Counted from the stretch's first letter, positions 41,447 through 53,415 are shown. The stretch is DNA of 64,000 nucleotides from Apostichopus japonicus (GCF_037975245.1 NC_092573.1:24707265-24771264); one strand, 5' to 3'. Notes: generated from the sequence alone by a model not told the origin. Numbers and translations are program-made.

Positions 41447-42627
41447 CAAAAATGAAAGCTTCATAGATTTTTCCATTCTGTTCAACAAGAAACCATATAC
41501 TGTATGCATCCCTGAGAAATGACTCCACCCTTTAACAATTGCTGAGTCATGGAGAAGCAGCGTGGCTCACCTTTATGAGGGAGCTATGCAACATTTGACT
41601 TTAAATTATCATGTCTAGATTGCCCTCCAAGTGGATGCGGACGTCACACTTACAGGTGTGAAACAAGTGATGGCAGTATTCTTGTTTCTTAAATGATGAA
41701 CTGTTGGACAGTTGCCTTTGAAGCAAGAATCAAGGTTTGACTAGCCATCAAGAATTATTTCAATAACCATATACAATAATAATAATAACATCAGACACAT
41801 GAAGGAACATTTTCAGTTTCTTTGATCTGCTCCAAAGATAGAAATTCAACAAATTAAAGTTCAGACTTTGCAGTACATGTAACTTTCTGAAGGAGCATTT
41901 AATTTAGATTTAAAGTAACACTATTCAATAATAACTGAATGATTTACTTAAAAACTAAAAGCACAGTTACCATTATTGTATTATCAGGTTTGGGATTCAA
42001 CCATTTGCAATATTTTCCAAGCCTTCCATGCCCTGGAAAAATTTCCTACATGCCCTGTGCTGTTTCACCTTAAAAGATTCATCATAATATGCAAACAAAA
42101 AACATCTGTCATCCCCTTTTGCTTTTAACTTACTGTCTGAATATTATAGCCGACTGATCAATATTATGCTAGACTATTTAAAGCGATGGAAATTTTTGGG
42201 GTATGTTGGCTGGGACCATTCATGTACATTACTAAACTTATAGTACATGGCTTTTGTTAAGTTTGTGTTCTGGAGGGGTGAGACGAACCTCTAGGACTCT
42301 GATTTCATATTGAAAAGACATTAGTATATCCTCGCTAAGAACATTTCCTTCCCCATGTGTTTATCAGAATGAAAACGAAAACATTTTCTTCAAATTTCCC
42401 TAAAAAATTATATCCTACCATTAGCTAGCTATACTAACAACTAAGCCTAGCCAAAATTAGCAAGTGCTTCGTGTTTAAATAAACCAACCAGCAACAAATT
42501 TTGAGAAGCAAACCTGATTCAATCTCTTTTCATCAGTCCTTGATGTTTTAACAAACTACATCCATGATACTCTTTGCAGCTTTTTTTAAGATATATGCAG
42601 TGCATCTATACACATAAGTGTGAAGTC
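41447..42627. other. Gene-free stretch
   Basis: No exon seen on either strand. If the minus-strand exon at 42628-42711 is real, the upper part of this stretch would hold its 3' untranslated region. I do not see a clear AATAAA signal on the minus strand within it. Confidence 0.4.
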
Positions 42628-42711
42628 CTAGTCTTCTATGATACAGTTAGTTTCAAATTCCACAGGGTCTTCAAAGACAAATCCCAGGTACACACACTCA
42701 CAACTTGGTTG
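42628..42711 (-). CDS. Candidate terminal coding exon, unrecognised gene
   Basis: Read on the minus strand, a pyrimidine-containing stretch ending in aaattttgcag leads at 42711 into 27 sense codons and then TAG at 42628-42630. The translation contains CVYLGFVFEDPVEFE and ends in an acidic tail (CIIED). This low-entropy, mixed acidic and aromatic pattern is more protein-like than the surrounding frames. I do not recognise the family. The exon is short, so chance cannot be excluded. A possible promoter and first exon on the same strand lie 2.5 kb upstream, at about 45245-45430. Other frames through 42.6-43.0 kb are not convincing. Confidence 0.33.
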   Translation of the reverse strand, partial: QPSCECVYLGFVFEDPVEFETNCIIED

Positions 42712-43647
42712 CTGCAAAATTTACAAAACATAACAAAACACCTTTCTGAATGAAAATCTTTCTTTATTTCTTTTATTAACTGACTTCTTCTGAAAAGAAC
42801 CAACATTTCTTCCAGTCCTATGGATGATTGAATTTGTTTGAAAACAAATAAATCATAACAATCAACAAGGGACAGCACAGGGTATACAACATTTCCATTA
42901 GAGATTCTAAAAATAGCCAATAATGCTTTTCCAACTTTCCTGTGATTTCATTGGCTAATAGTCCCTTACTTAAAGTACTTCTACCATTACTTTCCTCCGA
43001 GTAGAGATAGCATTTTCTCAATTAAGTTGGTATAGTAATGCAAATTTAACTTGCAGCAATGTTTTGGAATATAAAATATTAACTGAAAATATTTCAAGCT
43101 AATTGTGGCATGTGCAAGCCATTGTTGACTACTGTACTTCATGAAATTTGATACCATTCACAACAATATTTCACTGAGTGGCAAGATAAAAAATTCATGT
43201 TGAAAAGAAGAAAATACGTTGAATATATAGCTAATCACAGAAATATTCCAAATGGCATACGTTTGGAGATTCATATTTTTGATTTACAAACTTTGGAACC
43301 CTATTGTAGGCCAGGATTGTTAGACTAGCCCTCACCAAGAAGGTTCCACAGGCATAAGAATTTCACCTGGTCTTATGAATAGGCTAGGCTGCAGCTTTGC
43401 TTAAGATAAACCATGTTACAGCTTTGATAACTATTAACAAATCAGATTCCTAGGCTAAGCAATTAGAACTTGAAAAGATGAAGCCAAGGTACAGTATCTA
43501 GGCTAGGACTACAGTAGCACCAGTAGGGCCCGGCTGTTTGTGTTAATCATATCGCAGAAACAAGAGGGTACAACCACAGAATGCAAGGTAACTTGAGCAA
43601 TGTGTCGCAGCATCTGGATGAGTGGATGTCCAGTTGAATCTTTTCCC

Positions 43648-43990
43648 ACTCTGCATCTGAGCATTCACTTCAAAATATTAGTCTTGGACTTCTGTTTTTT
43701 TATATCTGTGTACATTTCTTTACATGTAGATTTTTGTATCTATATATGTTTATAAGTAAATAAATTAAAAATTATCACAGCATAAACTTGGGTTGTTCTC
43801 AAATTTAAGTCTTGGAATCCCCATACACTTCAGACTTTTAACCTTAGACTAAAAGTAAGACTCTTTTCAATTTTATACATGAAAAGAAAATTATTACAGC
43901 ATAATGTTGGGTCATTCTCAAATTAAAGTCTTGAAACAGATGTCCACACTCTGCATCTGAGATTTCACTTCAGAATATTTGCATTGGACT
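43648..43990 (+). repeat. Nested pair of local direct repeats
   Basis: Block A, containing ctctgcatctgag and ttcacttca(a/g)aatatt, occurs at about 43648-43698 and 43946-43996. Block B, containing acagcataa and ttctcaaat-aagtcttg, occurs at about 43775-43815 and 43896-43933. The order is A-B-B'-A'. All copies run in the same orientation and are diverged. No gene is evident. Confidence 0.55.
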
Positions 43991-44215
43991 TCCAGTCCTT
44001 TTAATATTTAAGGTTAGCTTTCTTGGAATGTGAGGGCAACACGGTTTAAGAGAAAGAACAATTAGAATCTGGCAATATCAACTGGGCATCTGCCCATCCA
44101 GATGTGGTTTCAGTTATCCTCCGCACACGGTACTTTCCATTTCTTGCACGGAAAACAACCATATCACATGCATGTACAATGTTTTTCTTCAATTATAGGT
44201 TACCAAATCCAGGAT

Positions 44216-44341
44216 GATGAAAATAATACGGGAAAGTATCAAAGAAAGTCAAGAAGGATGGTTAGACGAAGTGAATGTCAAGGAAGTTAAGCTGCTTATA
44301 ATTTACTGGAGGCATGAGTGGGTGTAATTAGCGATTACGTA
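44216..44341 (+). CDS. Candidate exon, unrecognised
   Basis: A pyrimidine-rich stretch ending tttttcttcaattatag leads into an open frame of about 41 codons ending at TAA. The translation includes RMMKIIRESIKESQEGWL and then DEVNVKEVKLLIIYW. The charged helical character is protein-like. It lies inside the putative inverted-repeat element 44105-44825 and is on the strand opposite to the other exon candidates nearby. It may be a fragment of a mobile-element protein, an isolated exon, or chance. Confidence 0.18.
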
Positions 44342-44448
44342 AAGAAGTACAAGGCGGTCGTGGTGTGTAACAAGCAAAAGGAGGCCTGCGTAAACATGGA
44401 ATAAGTAAAGTATTAAAATGCGGTCTGTGTAATAAAGATGAAACTTAG

Positions 44449-44511
44449 CGTGACCAAATTATTCCATTTGGCAGCTCGATTTCACCTTTTTCACCCCATA
44501 TTGATAACTAC
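44449..44511 (-). CDS. Candidate short exon, unrecognised
   Basis: On the minus strand an acceptor-like ttatttggctgtag leads into 20 open codons, LSIWGEKGEIELPNG and onward to a TAA. The translation looks protein-like. There is no good splice donor (only G|GTCACG) and no confirmed partner exon. It is listed only because it lies on the same strand as, and between, the candidate first exon (45245) and the candidate terminal exon (42628). Confidence 0.12.
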
Positions 44512-45244
44512 AGCCAAATAAGGTGACTCTGTTTAATTAAAACTAATTAGGCCTAGGCTAGGCCTATCACTGCCACTTGTACTAAATCATCATTCCTCTT
44601 TAGAACCTAACGTATCCTGAGAATCTAGTCCCTATCCTGCTCCATATCCTGCAGCCAAATTCTATTCTTCTCCATCCTCCTCAATCATTTAATGTACATA
44701 ATCAGTTTGATAAGACATTCTGCTCCTGCAAACAAAACTGGTATTTTCCGCTGACAGATTTGGTGTGCGGAAAGCACCGTTTTTTGTCAGCAGAAAGTAC
44801 CGTGTGCAGAATGTAACTGTATCCAGGCTCCAGATGCTCTAGGACAGGTCTCCGAAGTAGCCCTGAATTCTATAGTTACTCCAAAAAGAGAACAGTCTGC
44901 TAGTATAATATAGTTTATAATTAAGGGCCTAGGCTAGATCAAGTAAGTGCAGTATGGGCTAGTAATGTTGTCGAGTAGCTACTGCCTACAGTAGCCATGG
45001 CTAGCTAGCCTAGGTTTGTATGTATGTGCACACTGCTATGCTTTACAACGATAGGCTATAATTAAACACGGAAATACGGTTTCTGAATATAAAAGGAGCT
45101 CAAAATTATGTATTGTACGTTGCTTTTATCTTTTAAGTAGGCCAAATATCAAAATTATGCTGTTTAATTTGACACTTCGTGTCACTTGAAGCACAAAAAC
45201 TTCATTTTACTTATTTTTCAGCAATAAACATATGGTTTACTCAC

Positions 45245-45440
45245 CACCTCCTTTGCGAGTTGTAGCGTCGGGTTAAATAGGACAAAAGATAAGACGAGTG
45301 CACGCCACCTATTTCAGGCTAGGCTAGGTGTATATTCTGTACACACACAAAACGTGGGATACCTTTGACTGACGTCATCTACAAACAGACGATGGGCTGT
45401 AGAAGCAATCCGGACACCTCAAACTGGTTCAATTATCATA
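45245..45440 (-). promoter_or_regulatory. Possible promoter or first exon with CRE
   Basis: This patch is richer in CG dinucleotides than its surroundings. It contains a palindromic cAMP response element TGACGTCA at 45370-45377. On the minus strand it ends in aaaggaggtg|gtgagtaa, an excellent splice donor with the intron beginning at 45244. No open frame starts in it, so it would be a 5' non-coding exon. It also lies 2.2 kb upstream of the DET1 5' acceptor, so it might serve DET1 on the plus strand (a GTAAGT donor occurs at 45696) or both genes. All of this is inference from motif matches. Confidence 0.25.
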
Positions 45441-47680
45441 TTTTTTATTTTGAATAGCAGAGGTCGAGCTTTACAGTGTCAATTGTTCTTGACAGCATTA
45501 ACAAGTAATATGTCAAGTACTACCTTTTTCAAGTTCAGCTAGTGTTTTACAGTTTTCGATGACCAAGATGAAGACCGAATAAGTTTGTTTTGGTTGGCCT
45601 AACGTACTAAAGACTGTAAAGTAAACTCTTTAGGTGTTAGTAGTTGGCCTAGTGTCCTAACTCAAAGCTCGAGTCCAAGAAGTCTATGTTGTACTTGTAA
45701 GTTGTAGTAGCCTGGACTAACTTGTAATTGTAACTTCAGATGCTGAACGTTCGCATGTCAGTTTACAACTCATAAGCCATATTCATGATTGATTTAACCC
45801 ATCACTTAGTACTCTTAGTATCAATGACATTTCATCAAATTCAATTCAGTGACAGGTTTGGTCACAATTGGAGCAAATTGTCCATAGCTCAGCCGCTCCC
45901 AACTAGTAACCCATTGACAGCTAAGTTTGACAAAATGTGAATGTTATTTGTTTTGACAAATACATCATTACGGGTTTGGTATTAACTTCCAGGTCAAGAT
46001 TTTTCTCTTCAAATAAGTGACATGCATTTGCTTCCAGTGAAAGGAACCCGACCATTGCCTCCGTGTAATCTAATTTGCGGCGCATGTTGTAACCAAAATA
46101 TTCTACCAAATATAAATAGGCCTAAAGAGCTTGTGCATACTGTACTTACATCTGAATGAATGGTTAGGATATGGCTTATTAAGTTTAAAAGGATAGAAAT
46201 CAAATGAACCATTAATTTTCAAATTTTTCAGTTCACTAGAATGTCCTTATTTGGCAGTTTTGATCAATGACAACAATTCTAAGTGTTGTCACTGTGGAAT
46301 CACCAGAACTGTTATATGAAAATGCACACATATATTGTAACATTAGTACTTCAGATGTTCCCATAGCCTATGTTAGTTTCCCTTGTTTGATTCAATGATT
46401 CTGTATATGCCAGTATGGATAGAGTACAGGTTATTGTGTTCATTTGGAGATAAGTATATAAAACTGTCAATTTAATGGTTGGTGCTGTTTAAAGGTCAAC
46501 AGATATTAAGACCACTCTAGAGACAACAAAGCTTGGTTTTACAAGTGTAAAAACTAAGAGTGATAATATTAATGAAATATATATTGCTGTCCTGGAGAGG
46601 ATTTTCAAGTGTTTGACGTCCACGTCCGAGTTCACATAAAAGTTGACTTGAGTTCACACTGGAACACTACAGCCCTGGTAAGGGTAATTAATAGTAATAG
46701 GGGAGATAACAATGGCATAAAGAAGGTTGCTGGGTGGCATGTGGTACCAAATTATATATCCTCTCTCCATCTGGTTTTATCACTGGTATATCCTTACCAA
46801 TTATTTTATGTGTGCATATCTATATGTTTATATATATGTGTGTGTGTACAGTATATCATTAGATGAAAGCAGAGAAATAAGATATGACTCGTAATTGACA
46901 GTAAGGTGTACTGTGTATGAAATATATGGGAAGTTTGTCAGAAATACTTGGCAGTGGAATGACAAGTAGAAATATTTGCGTTCAGTTACAAATTTGAAGT
47001 TAGAAGCAATTAAAATACAGTTTAGATTTTGGAGAGAGGTGTCTGTAAAGCTTGAAATGTTCCGAAACAGGGAATCCTGCAGAATTATCACAAATCAATT
47101 TTTTGTTAATATTATTAAAACTTAAGCAGAACCCAATACCTCGTTACAAAGAACACAAAAGAATGTGTAAATGTCATTGCTAGAATCACAAGAGAAGGAA
47201 GGGGGTTCTTATTCTCACAGACAAAATTACAAGTCCAAAAATCCTAGCATACACATTGTTTGTAAATAATGACAACCCCCTCATCAAATCCTTTATGAGC
47301 TCTATCAAACAGGATTTAGCTTTATTCAAAGACAATCAGTCTGTAGGAGAGTCATTTAAGGACCCCCATGTAAGCATTTTGTCAACCCCCCAACCTTAGA
47401 TTTCTACTCACTTCCTTACCCAGTTTCCACCTCCACAAGTAATATCTCTGCGTAAAACCTCAGTGCCAACTATGTCGCATATTACCCCAGTCACTGTGGT
47501 TAAAATTGGGGTATATTTGGTTACATTTTCTAAAACTCTCATTTCTCTGCTTTAATCTAATAATATTTTCTTTTGGAGTACACATGGATTTTCTTAATAA
47601 TAATAATATATATATATATATATATATATACTTATATATATGTATATAAATATATATTACTCTTCATCTTGTTCCATTAG
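45441..47680 (+). other. Upstream region or first intron of DET1
   Basis: No coding sequence. Because DET1's start codon is preceded by a splice acceptor at 47679-47680, this stretch probably contains the end of DET1's first intron. It carries an AT microsatellite at about 47598-47660 just before the acceptor. Short open frames have no recognisable content. Confidence 0.45.
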
Positions 47681-47701
47681 GGTATTGTAAAAGATGCTAT
47701 A
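47681..47701 (+). other. DET1 5' untranslated part of the exon
   Basis: The sequence ttactcttcatcttgttccattag at 47657-47680 is a pyrimidine-rich splice acceptor, and 21 bases later comes the ATG of DET1. This implies at least one upstream non-coding exon. The start has A at -3, a favourable context. Only sequence signals support this. Confidence 0.5.
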
Positions 47702-49179
47702 ATGAATCCATCTGACAGATTCTCTAGTGATGGTCAGTCAACCCTAAAAGCTCGAAAAATCCCGAACCAAAACATTGTCTACAGACTGAGACAACGGGAG
47801 GTGAACAGAAGTAAAGTAGCGTCTGATTTTCATCTTGGCCGTTCTTTCCACCAAAATGTATTTCCAAACTTCACCGTTGTGAATGTTGAGAAACCACCTT
47901 GCTTTCTGAGAAAGTTTTCACCTGACGGTCACTTTTTCATCGCCTTTTCTGCCGATCAAACCTCACTTGAAATATTCCGCTTCAACGGAGCTCAGGCCGG
48001 TGGGGATCTCCTTCAGCGAATCCACTCTAGTAAGCCCGATTTGGCCGACGAAGAGGCGGCCAATGTTCGTGGCGACTTATTCTCCAGATACTTTCACCAT
48101 ACTCACACGGTCAATGTAGCACCGAGCGGAGAACATTTAAATCGAGAATGTAGCCTCTTCACCGACGACGGGAAATACGTCATCGTTGGATCTGCGTGCT
48201 ACATTCCCAACGAACCCCACCCGTTATTCTTTGAGGTTTACAGGAATAACGAGTCTGTTTCACCCAACCCCCGCTCCCCCTTGGAAGACTATTCCTTACA
48301 CATAGTGGACTTACAGACTGGTCTGTTGAGTGACACCAGAAAGTTTCATTGTGACAAGGTCTTTCTGTCTCATAACCAGGGCCTTTATCTATATCATAGT
48401 ACATTAGCAGTGCTCTCAGTGCAGCAACAGACCATTTACATCTTTCAGATCACTCCGGAGGGCACTTTCATCGACGTACGGACGATAGGCCGATTCTGCT
48501 ACGAAGACGACGCTCTGATCCTGTCACCCTATCTGCAACCACAACCAAGCAATTCTCAAACGTTCCGTCCTTTCCGCGATCCGTGTATCAATTCCCTGAA
48601 GCACCGCCTGCTGTCCTTCTTGTGGCAGAGAGCACACAAGGATGGAACACCTGATGCCATGAGGCATTTCTATAAGTACTTTGATTGTATACGGTGGCTG
48701 AGAATGTGGAAGATACAGTTACTCGATGTGGAGCACTTGCTCATCAAGTGTGCCAGCGAAGACGTGGTGACGTTGAGAGTCCAGGATCCAAATTCTCAGC
48801 CGTCTTTCTTTGTCGTGTACAATATGGTCAGCACGGAGGTGGTGGCGGTCTTCGAGAATACCTCGGAAGATCTGCTAGAGTTCTTTGAACACTTCAGCGA
48901 CCTTTTTCGCAACGCCACCCTCCACGCACCCATTCAGTTCACCTGTTCTTCCTCTAATAATATTCACGCCCGTCAGATCCACCGACGGTTCAAGCACACC
49001 ATCATCAACGCCAAATACGGTGGCCAGCTGGAAGCGGTCAAACGCCTCCTTGCTCAGCTACCCATCAGCTCACAGTCATACACTAGCAGCCCTTATCTGG
49101 ACCTGTCTCTCTTCAGCTACGATGATAAATGGGTCTCGGTGATGGAGCGGCCAAAGATTTGTGGCGATTACCCAATAAA
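47702..49179 (+). CDS. DET1 homologue, coding exon 1 (residues 1-493)
   Basis: DET1 (de-etiolated-1) is a nuclear protein that joins DDB1, DDA1, CUL4 and the ubiquitin ligase COP1. In mammals the complex promotes degradation of transcription factors such as c-Jun. I recognise the protein from family-defining stretches: [20 protein letters not shown] at residues 49-68, followed by [74 protein letters not shown]; and [20 protein letters not shown] near the end. The N-terminal 15-20 residues are diverged, as expected. The ATG at 47702 is the natural start because [11 protein letters not shown], matching the vertebrate N-terminal region, follows shortly. The open frame reads on only to TAA at 49181. 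The exon instead ends at 49179, before a consensus gtaagt, in phase 2. Confidence 0.97.
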
Positions 49180-49836
49180 GTAAGTATAAGATCTACTCTG
49201 GAGAATTGAGCAGTTGACATTCTTATCTCTTCATATGGATACAGGAAATGGTAAATTTATCTTTCATATGCAATATGATGAGTTTATGAGAGAGTGTACA
49301 GACTCAGACCAGTGGGCAAGTTAAACTGTCCTTCAGATATGTATAGTTTGTAAATATCCCCCTCTATATTCTCCCAATCCCCACCCCACACACTCCCTTG
49401 TACATTCTGCTCTGTTCAGTGAGCAGATTTGAAAGAACAATGTTTGCATTTAAAAGTGGAACAGCAGTTTTGTTCTGTCTTCTCTTATCTTGAATAAATC
49501 AGCCCATGAGAATACAGAATTAAGGGGGCGGGGGTGTGTGGGGGGGAATTGAACTTTGAAGGATCTTTGTGTAGCACTTTATGTAAATCAGAACCATGTC
49601 AATATTCTCTGCTGAATACTATCGATAAATTTAATTCAACCCAGTAGCTGCAAGATAAGTGACCTATACACACTTCTTATTTATGGGTAAATATGGCTGC
49701 TAATCAGGGATATGTCACACTTCTCTGTTTCTATCTTTGATGTAGATTGTGTTATTCATATAGACTCACATATATATATCTTTAAATCCAAGAAAACAAA
49801 TTTTTTTAGAAAAACCTTGGCCTCTCTCTCCGACAG
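49180..49836 (+). other. DET1 intron (657 bp)
   Basis: GT-AG intron. The donor is aaa|gtaagt at 49180. The acceptor ctctctctccgacag ends at 49836. It carries a G-rich run at 49524-49548. Splicing rejoins AA+G as a lysine codon and continues directly into FYARDSG, the order seen in vertebrate DET1, so these boundaries are strongly supported. Confidence 0.93.
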
Positions 49837-50122
49837 GTTCTATGCAAGAGACTCGGGCATCTTGAGGTTCAAGATCTTTCCAGGTCTCCTGACGAGATCG
49901 TCGAGTTCGTCGCTTCGCAGACTGGTGGCTTTCACTTTCCACCCCTATGAGCCATTCGCCATCTCAGTTCAGAGAACCAATACAGAATATGTCGTTAATT
50001 TCCACGTCCGTCATCAGCCTAACATGGCGTGGGATGAAAAGGAGGTCAGGTCAGCTCCTCCAGTCAAAGGTTTTGAGGTTCCGGTCGCTCCGTTCACCTC
50101 AGCGCGTAATTTATCCAGGTAG
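49837..50122 (+). CDS. DET1 homologue, coding exon 2 (C-terminus)
   Basis: This exon completes DET1: [13 protein letters not shown], then [20 protein letters not shown] and [14 protein letters not shown], which align with the conserved end of the family. Exons 1 and 2 join to 588 codons, giving 587 residues against about 550 in vertebrates. The excess lies mostly in a tail of about 35 residues after NFHVRH, reading [20 protein letters not shown] and onward to a TAG at 50120-50122. Vertebrate DET1 ends only a few residues after that histidine, so the tail is a lineage-specific extension or partly intronic. The stop sits in a ccag|gtag sequence that resembles a donor, so a further exon cannot be excluded. 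No convincing poly-A signal was seen close downstream. Confidence 0.93.
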
Positions 50123-53100
50123 TAATGTTGACGTGACACAGATTAAAGTATTATTGGAATTTGCAATGCACAGCAGGAATCAGAGCTCTCTTGTGGTGGT
50201 AAGGACTTGCTGATTCATAATATAGTGCCCTCTATATGTATTATTATCTTTGATAAGTTGAGATAAGTCAAGTGGTTTGATGGGAGCATTCTTCTCTTTT
50301 CATTAAACCAGTCGAACTAAAAGGCTGAAATCTTTTTTATCTTTGCACAAATGAACATTATAGGAGACACTTGCTCCGATTTTATAAACATAATGGATGC
50401 TGTAAAAGAAAAGATTATGAAACCTGGGATATAAAACAAACCAGCTAAGGATACCACCAGGTAGAATGCAGAAGAAGAAGGACTCATTTCAAACAAATTA
50501 AACCATACTCCTATCGCACAGTTCCAAAAATTTGCAACAATTTATGTACTTAGGAAGAGAAAAAGCTGCTGTTTGCATCCATTAGGGTCCACTTCACGCT
50601 GGACTCTTCTCGTTTCAATAGATTTTGAATGTTTTCATTTTGTTCTTATTAGGATGGATCCATGAAAAGTATTTAAGGGATCACACGTGTAAGTGGTCAC
50701 CCTTATAGGGTCTCAAGTTTGCCATTGAACAGCCAAGTCACCTTTTTTTTGGGGGGGGGGGGGGGATTTTACTTAAACTTACTAACAGAGGTTAATCAAT
50801 CCAGAAAGACGTTGATACCAGGGGTCCTTGTTCTCACCAGCAGGCTGGTACCGTAGCAAGAAAAAGCCGCATCAACAAAAATTATATGGTATAAATAATA
50901 ACTATGAAAGATTATTTTGATTTTGTTTTATTTGGGTATTTATATTTTGTGAGGGGGGCGAGGTGTTATCATATTTCTAATGCCCTGAGTACTAATTTAC
51001 ATTGTATTTTGCTTATTAGTTATCAACCAAGAGCATTGCTGTCCATAAGACAAGAACATGAAAATAAATTGAAAAAATATAAGAAATATTAAAAAGAAAC
51101 TGACTCTCAGTTTAGTTTTCTGAACACCCATGGATTCTCTAATATTCAATATTTCTTTAAGGGGGGAGGGAGGGGGGGGGGTTCAATGAACAGTTATGAA
51201 ACAGTGTTGATGACACCAGCATCATTTAAAATAATCTAGTTATGTTATCCCCTATCATCGGCTGTAGTCCAGGTAGCCTAAATATGGTCTCCATCTTTTG
51301 TTTGTGCCCTGTTGTTTTGTCCCATACATAGGTTCTTTGTTGAATCGCTCTTTCTCAATGTATTTAAAAGATATTTATCATCTCACTATATTTGTATATT
51401 TTGTTTTGAGTAGTATGAATAATAATAATAATATCAAAATTCTATTTTGTGGCTTTTATTATTATGATTATTTTTTTGGTATACTAACGGGGAAGAACTA
51501 CACATATGTTCATTAGATCACCAGACATAGGTTTGAGATGGGGGGTGGGGGGGGGGGGTGACAGGAATCCGACCAATGTTCAGTGGTGCTGGAACTGCTA
51601 GCTGTGTTGTCACCATGCATGCATGAAAATCATTGCACAGGGCTATCCGATACCAAAATCCAATGCAGGCCATCAATTTGACTAGTCAGGGTTTTCATTT
51701 CAAGAAGTAAAGTAACATCACACAATTTTGAACCCCCCCCCCCATCCCCAACCCTCGCTAGCTAATTGAACCGTTTCGTGGGCAAGGAAAGATCCTCCTA
51801 TACTGGTCGGTGAGAACATTAGAAGTAAAAAATACAACACTCTTATGAAACGCAGCTCACTGCTTCAACGAGTTAGTGTACTATTATGTCCATAAATAAA
51901 TATCAAATAAGAAAGAAATTTGCATAAATACATAAAAACTTTGAAATTGCTTCTTAAAGATTTTTCTGAGTTTCAGTAATCATAGTTTCAAACAATTATA
52001 TTGTGATATTTCCGGTAGACTTCTACCATATAACGTTTCTTTCATCTTCTTCTTTCTTTAAAGCAATTGGTCCATTTATGCGATTTTAATATCCTATCCT
52101 CTTTCCCAAAACCAAAAAGCAAAGCAAAAGTAACCCTTGAGGGAAAAAATTATCTCTCATTTCTTAATCCTCAATCGGTTGAAGTAAATCCATTCGACGT
52201 ACAAAAGAGGCTCACTTTAAAATAGAGGCCTTCGCTTTGGCACTTAAATTTAGTCAATAACAAAATATGGTAAAGAAAGTAAAGGTAAAAAGGCAACTAT
52301 GATACATCTCAGCAACTGTTAGAAGGGATTGACATAGTTCCTTCCGCAAAGTTGAAGAAATGCGGCCACCCGTAAAATTAAAGATTAAAACTCGATGATT
52401 TTTTTTTTGGTTGTACTTTTACGCTTGATGAAATTGTTACCACACTATTCACCTTCAAGACAGGCCAGACGAGAGGAGGGGTGGCGATACAGCCGTGGGG
52501 GGGGGGGTGGGGTGAGTCTGAGGTCAACTGATACTTATCATCTAGATAAAAAACAAAACAATTGCACTTTGTATTTCTATTTTATCTTTTTTTAATCTTT
52601 CGTTACAATAAATCGTGCGAGTCGAACGTACTCGAAGAGATTTTTGTTCGCGGGGTTTGGGGGGGGGGGGGGAGGAGGGAGTGGGTAGGAAAATCTATAC
52701 TAGCCTACCTATAGCTACTTGGCTACATACCCTCTGTTAATCAACAATATGGGTTGATGAAAGGCAATTAAGTAAGGATATAGACCTCCCTGAATTCAGC
52801 CTCGATTTAGTCGCTTTCGTACCAACGAATCAAAACCTACCACAAAAGGTCAAGGATGAAGAAAAAATGCGCCAAATAGAAATTTCTTGATTAACCAAAT
52901 CGACAAAATGAACGTTAAAAATCAAAACGAGAAATTAAAGTAGTATAGGTTATATAGTGTAACCAATTTTTTTCTGTCATTGACATTAGTAAAGCCTTTT
53001 TGATTTCATTAATAAATGTAGAAGTGAATTAACTTTGACATACCAAAATAACTGTTCAAGAACTTACGGGGACGTATTGGACATTGCTATTGAAGTGAAA

Positions 53101-53365
53101 GATTGCCGGATAAAACACGACGTCACCGGCTAAATAGCCAGTCAACTATTCACGGATGATGAAGAAAAATACTCCAAAGGGAAATCTCGATTTAATAAAT
53201 TGACAAAACGAACGTTACAAGGCAAAACATGAACATTAAAGTAGTTTTATTTACTATATGATTATTAAACCATATATTTATTCGCTTACATTTACAAACT
53301 TAGTGTAAATTGTAACAACTTGGAAGAAGACAACTATAATATTGAGCTACTCATTGGGGCATTGG
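50123..53365. other. Gene-free stretch with G homopolymers
   Basis: Downstream of DET1 there is no further exon I can support. The stretch is marked by long G or C runs: 50751-50765, about 51160-51181, 51541-51559, 51731-51741, 52497-52512 and about 52659-52678. A diverged direct repeat links 52855-52945 with 53155-53250 (shared blocks include aacgaacgtta-like and attaaagtagt). DET1's 3' untranslated region must start here. Confidence 0.5.
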
Positions 53366-53415
53366 CAGGGACGTAGCCAGAAATTTGAAAGGGGGGAGGG
53401 GCGGAGGAGAATTTT

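Larger units (their letters stand above)
44105..44825. mobile_element. Possible DNA element with 32-bp terminal inverted repeats
   Basis: Positions 44105-44136 and the reverse complement of 44794-44825 align without gaps at 26 of 32 bases, sharing gcacacggtacttt exactly. The 8-mer tccagatg abuts the left end (44097-44104) and reappears at 44829-44836, three bases past the right end. This could be a slightly displaced target duplication. Inside the right end, tttccgctgaca and tgtcagcagaaa form a further imperfect hairpin. Alternatively, coding-like frames on the minus strand at 44730-44860 mean part of this could be exonic. Neither reading is firm. Confidence 0.3.

Noticed and set aside
41276-41509. 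Minus-strand open frame of 77 codons with repeated CVCVC
   Set aside because: It is the translation of the (CA)n microsatellite.
48180-49142. Additional frames (minus 48180-48404, plus 48685-48888, plus 48885-49142)
   Set aside because: They lie entirely within the DET1 coding exon in other frames. DET1 is unambiguous.
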